Shown: positions 4,118-5,374 of the stretch, in pieces | Position numbering within the stretch: position 1 is the first letter of the stretch | Layout: the number at the start of each line of letters is the position of its first letter | From: an uncultured Alistipes sp. | Lineage (GTDB): Bacteria > Bacteroidota > Bacteroidia > Bacteroidales > Rikenellaceae | Assembly: GCA_904502075.1 (NCBI GenBank) | Contig: CAJGDL010000108.1 | Location: 1-5,374 of the forward strand | DNA: 5,374 nt | Direction: 5' to 3' | Translations under genes and position numbers: made by a program | The notes under the pieces: generated by a model | The model's database searches: none | The model's input: only the letters and a program-made list of their open reading frames with translations | What the model was told of the DNA's origin: nothing

Positions 4118-4126
4118 TAACCTTTG
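4118..4126 (+). promoter_or_regulatory. Tentative -7 element of dnaK
   Basis: TAACCTTTG resembles TAnnTTTG with one extra base between TA and TTTG (or AACCTTTG with one mismatch). No TTTG lies 19-21 bp upstream, where ACAAAAAACGG repeats are found instead. Transcription would start near 4131, leaving a leader of about 78 nt whose last 45 bases are very rich in A, as is common before strongly translated Bacteroidetes genes. Confidence 0.4.
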
Positions 4127-4208
4127 ATCATAGAGAGGGCAAACGCGCCTCGACAGCAGGTTGCGAAAAAGAGAGAAAAAGAAGTTAATTAAAATAAAAA
4201 CGAAAACT

Positions 4209-5374
4209 ATGGGAAAGATTATTGGTATTGATTTGGGTACGACCAACTCGTGCGTAGCCGTTATGGAGGGCTCGGAGCCCGTTGTTATTCCGAACTCGGA
4301 GGGTCATCGCACCACCCCTTCGGTGGTTGCCTTCACCGAGGGTGGCGAGCGTAAGGTGGGTGATCCCGCCAAGCGTCAGGCCATTACGAACCCCAAGCGC
4401 ACGGTCTTCTCGATCAAGCGCTTCATGGGCGAGCGTTTCGATAAGGTGGAGAACGACATCAAGCGTGCCCCCTATTCGATCGTGCGTGGCGACAACAACA
4501 CGCCCCGTGTCGATATCGACGGCCGTCAGTACACGCCGCAGGAGATTTCGGCTATCACGCTTCAGAAGATGAAGAAGACCGCCGAGGATTACCTGGGCCA
4601 GGAGGTGACGGAGGCTGTGATCACTGTGCCGGCCTACTTCAGCGACTCGCAGCGCCAGGCTACCAAGGAGGCCGGTGAGATTGCCGGTTTGAAGGTACGC
4701 CGTATCATCAACGAGCCTACGGCTGCTGCCCTGGCTTATGGTTTGGACAAGAAGGAGAACGATATGAAGATCGCCGTCTATGACCTGGGTGGTGGTACCT
4801 TCGATATCTCGATCCTGGAGTTGGGCGACGGTGTCTTCGAGGTGAAGTCGACCAACGGTGATACCCACCTTGGAGGTGATGACTTCGACCATGTGCTGAT
4901 CGACTATATGGCCGAGGCCTTCAAGGCCGAGCATGGCGTGGATCTGCGTCAGGACCCCATGGCTTTGCAGCGCCTGAAGGAGGCTGCCGAGAAGGCCAAG
5001 ATCGAGCTCTCGAGTTCGACCTCCACGGAGATCAACCTCCCCTACATCATGCCTGTGAACGGTATTCCGCAGCACCTCGTGATGAGCCTCACGCGTGCCA
5101 AGTTCGAGCAGCTGGCCGACCACTTGATTCGCAAGACCATCGAGCCCTGCAAGATCGCCCTGCGCGATGCCGGTCTTTCGGCTTCGCAGATCGACGAGGT
5201 GATCCTCGTGGGTGGTTCGACCCGTATTCCCGCCATCCAGAAGATCGTGGAGGAGTTCTTCGGCAAGGCCCCCAACAAGTCGGTAAACCCCGATGAGGTG
5301 GTTGCCGTAGGTGCCGCCATTCAGGGTGGTGTGCTGACCGGTGAGGTGAAGGATGTGCTGCTGCTCGATGTAAC
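4209..5374 (+). CDS. dnaK: Chaperone DnaK (Hsp70), 5' part; truncated by the window
   Basis: An ATP-driven cytoplasmic chaperone that binds exposed hydrophobic segments of client proteins with DnaJ and GrpE. The window encodes 388 residues and ends in the interdomain linker (VLLLDV), so the ATPase domain is complete and the roughly 250-residue substrate-binding domain is missing. Visible motifs are the phosphate-1 signature GIDLGTTNS (6-14), catalytic K70 in FSIKRFMG, NEPTAAALAYG (168-178), the phosphate-2 loop DLGGGTFDIS (192-201) with T197, and the adenosine motif ILVGGSTRIP (332-341). The QAITNPKRTVFSIKRFMG region matches the type carrying the insert characteristic of Gram-negative Hsp70s. 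Codon use is strongly biased (GAG, AAG, ACC, GGT, GTG), as expected for high expression. The start is the ATG following an A-rich leader. The gene appears to begin its own transcription unit, 471 bp after the SDR gene; dnaJ and grpE are not in view. Confidence 0.98.
   Translation, partial: MGKIIGIDLGTTNSCVAVMEGSEPVVIPNSEGHRTTPSVVAFTEGGERKVGDPAKRQAITNPKRTVFSIKRFMGERFDKVENDIKRAPYSIVRGDNNTPRVDIDGRQYTPQEISAITLQKMKKTAEDYLGQEVTEAVITVPAYFSDSQRQATKEAGEIAGLKVRRIINEPTAAALAYGLDKKENDMKIAVYDLGGGTFDISILELGDGVFEVKSTNGDTHLGGDDFDHVLIDYMAEAFKAEHGVDLRQDPMALQRLKEAAEKAKIELSSSTSTEINLPYIMPVNGIPQHLVMSLTRAKFEQLADHLIRKTIEPCKIALRDAGLSASQIDEVILVGGSTRIPAIQKIVEEFFGKAPNKSVNPDEVVAVGAAIQGGVLTGEVKDVLLLDV

Noticed and set aside
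4185..5123. 312-codon minus-strand frame opposite dnaK
   Set aside because: It is the antisense shadow of a highly codon-biased dnaK; the plus frame is unmistakable.

Overview
The window reads as chromosomal DNA of a Bacteroidales bacterium. The evidence is direct: Bacteroidetes-type promoters (TTTG, about 19-20 bp, TAnnTTTG) instead of E. coli-like ones, no useful Shine-Dalgarno sequences before the main genes, an A-rich leader before dnaK, and a short lipoprotein signal. GC-rich coding sequence with AT-rich gaps fits an Alistipes/Rikenellaceae-like genome, but the genus is inference.

Left end (1-665): the first 25 codons of a minus-strand lipoprotein gene run off the window. Its long leader contains a well-formed cobalamin riboswitch (about 272-460) behind a consensus promoter (472-502). 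A perfect 32-bp inverted repeat made of the heptamer AATTCAA (488-519 and 613-644) lies between this promoter and the divergent rsmA promoter.

Centre (666-2130): rsmA/ksgA (16S rRNA dimethyladenosine transferase) is followed by a strong bidirectional terminator. It shares this terminator with a convergent 52-codon gene for a single-pass membrane protein (1552-1710, minus), whose probable promoter sits inside an inverted repeat (1788-1831). From 1832 to 2095 there is no convincing gene, but there are two strong inverted repeats.

Right (2096-3737): a two-gene operon, probably transcribed leaderless, encodes a PhnP-like metallo-beta-lactamase-fold hydrolase and a classical short-chain dehydrogenase. 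Their stop and start codons overlap (ATGA).

Right end (3738-5374): a 471-bp gap holds a 125-bp near-palindrome that begins at the end of the dehydrogenase gene. Next comes a hairpin-rich module bounded by 18-bp direct repeats, and then an array of ACAAAAAACGG-type repeats. The gap ends in the leader of dnaK, whose complete ATPase domain is present before the window cuts the gene.

The genes are mostly housekeeping (ribosome maturation, chaperone) plus a B12-regulated cell-envelope gene. The unusual content is in the gaps: repeats and hairpins placed at promoters and gene ends. No mobile-element protein, CRISPR array, tRNA or rRNA is visible.
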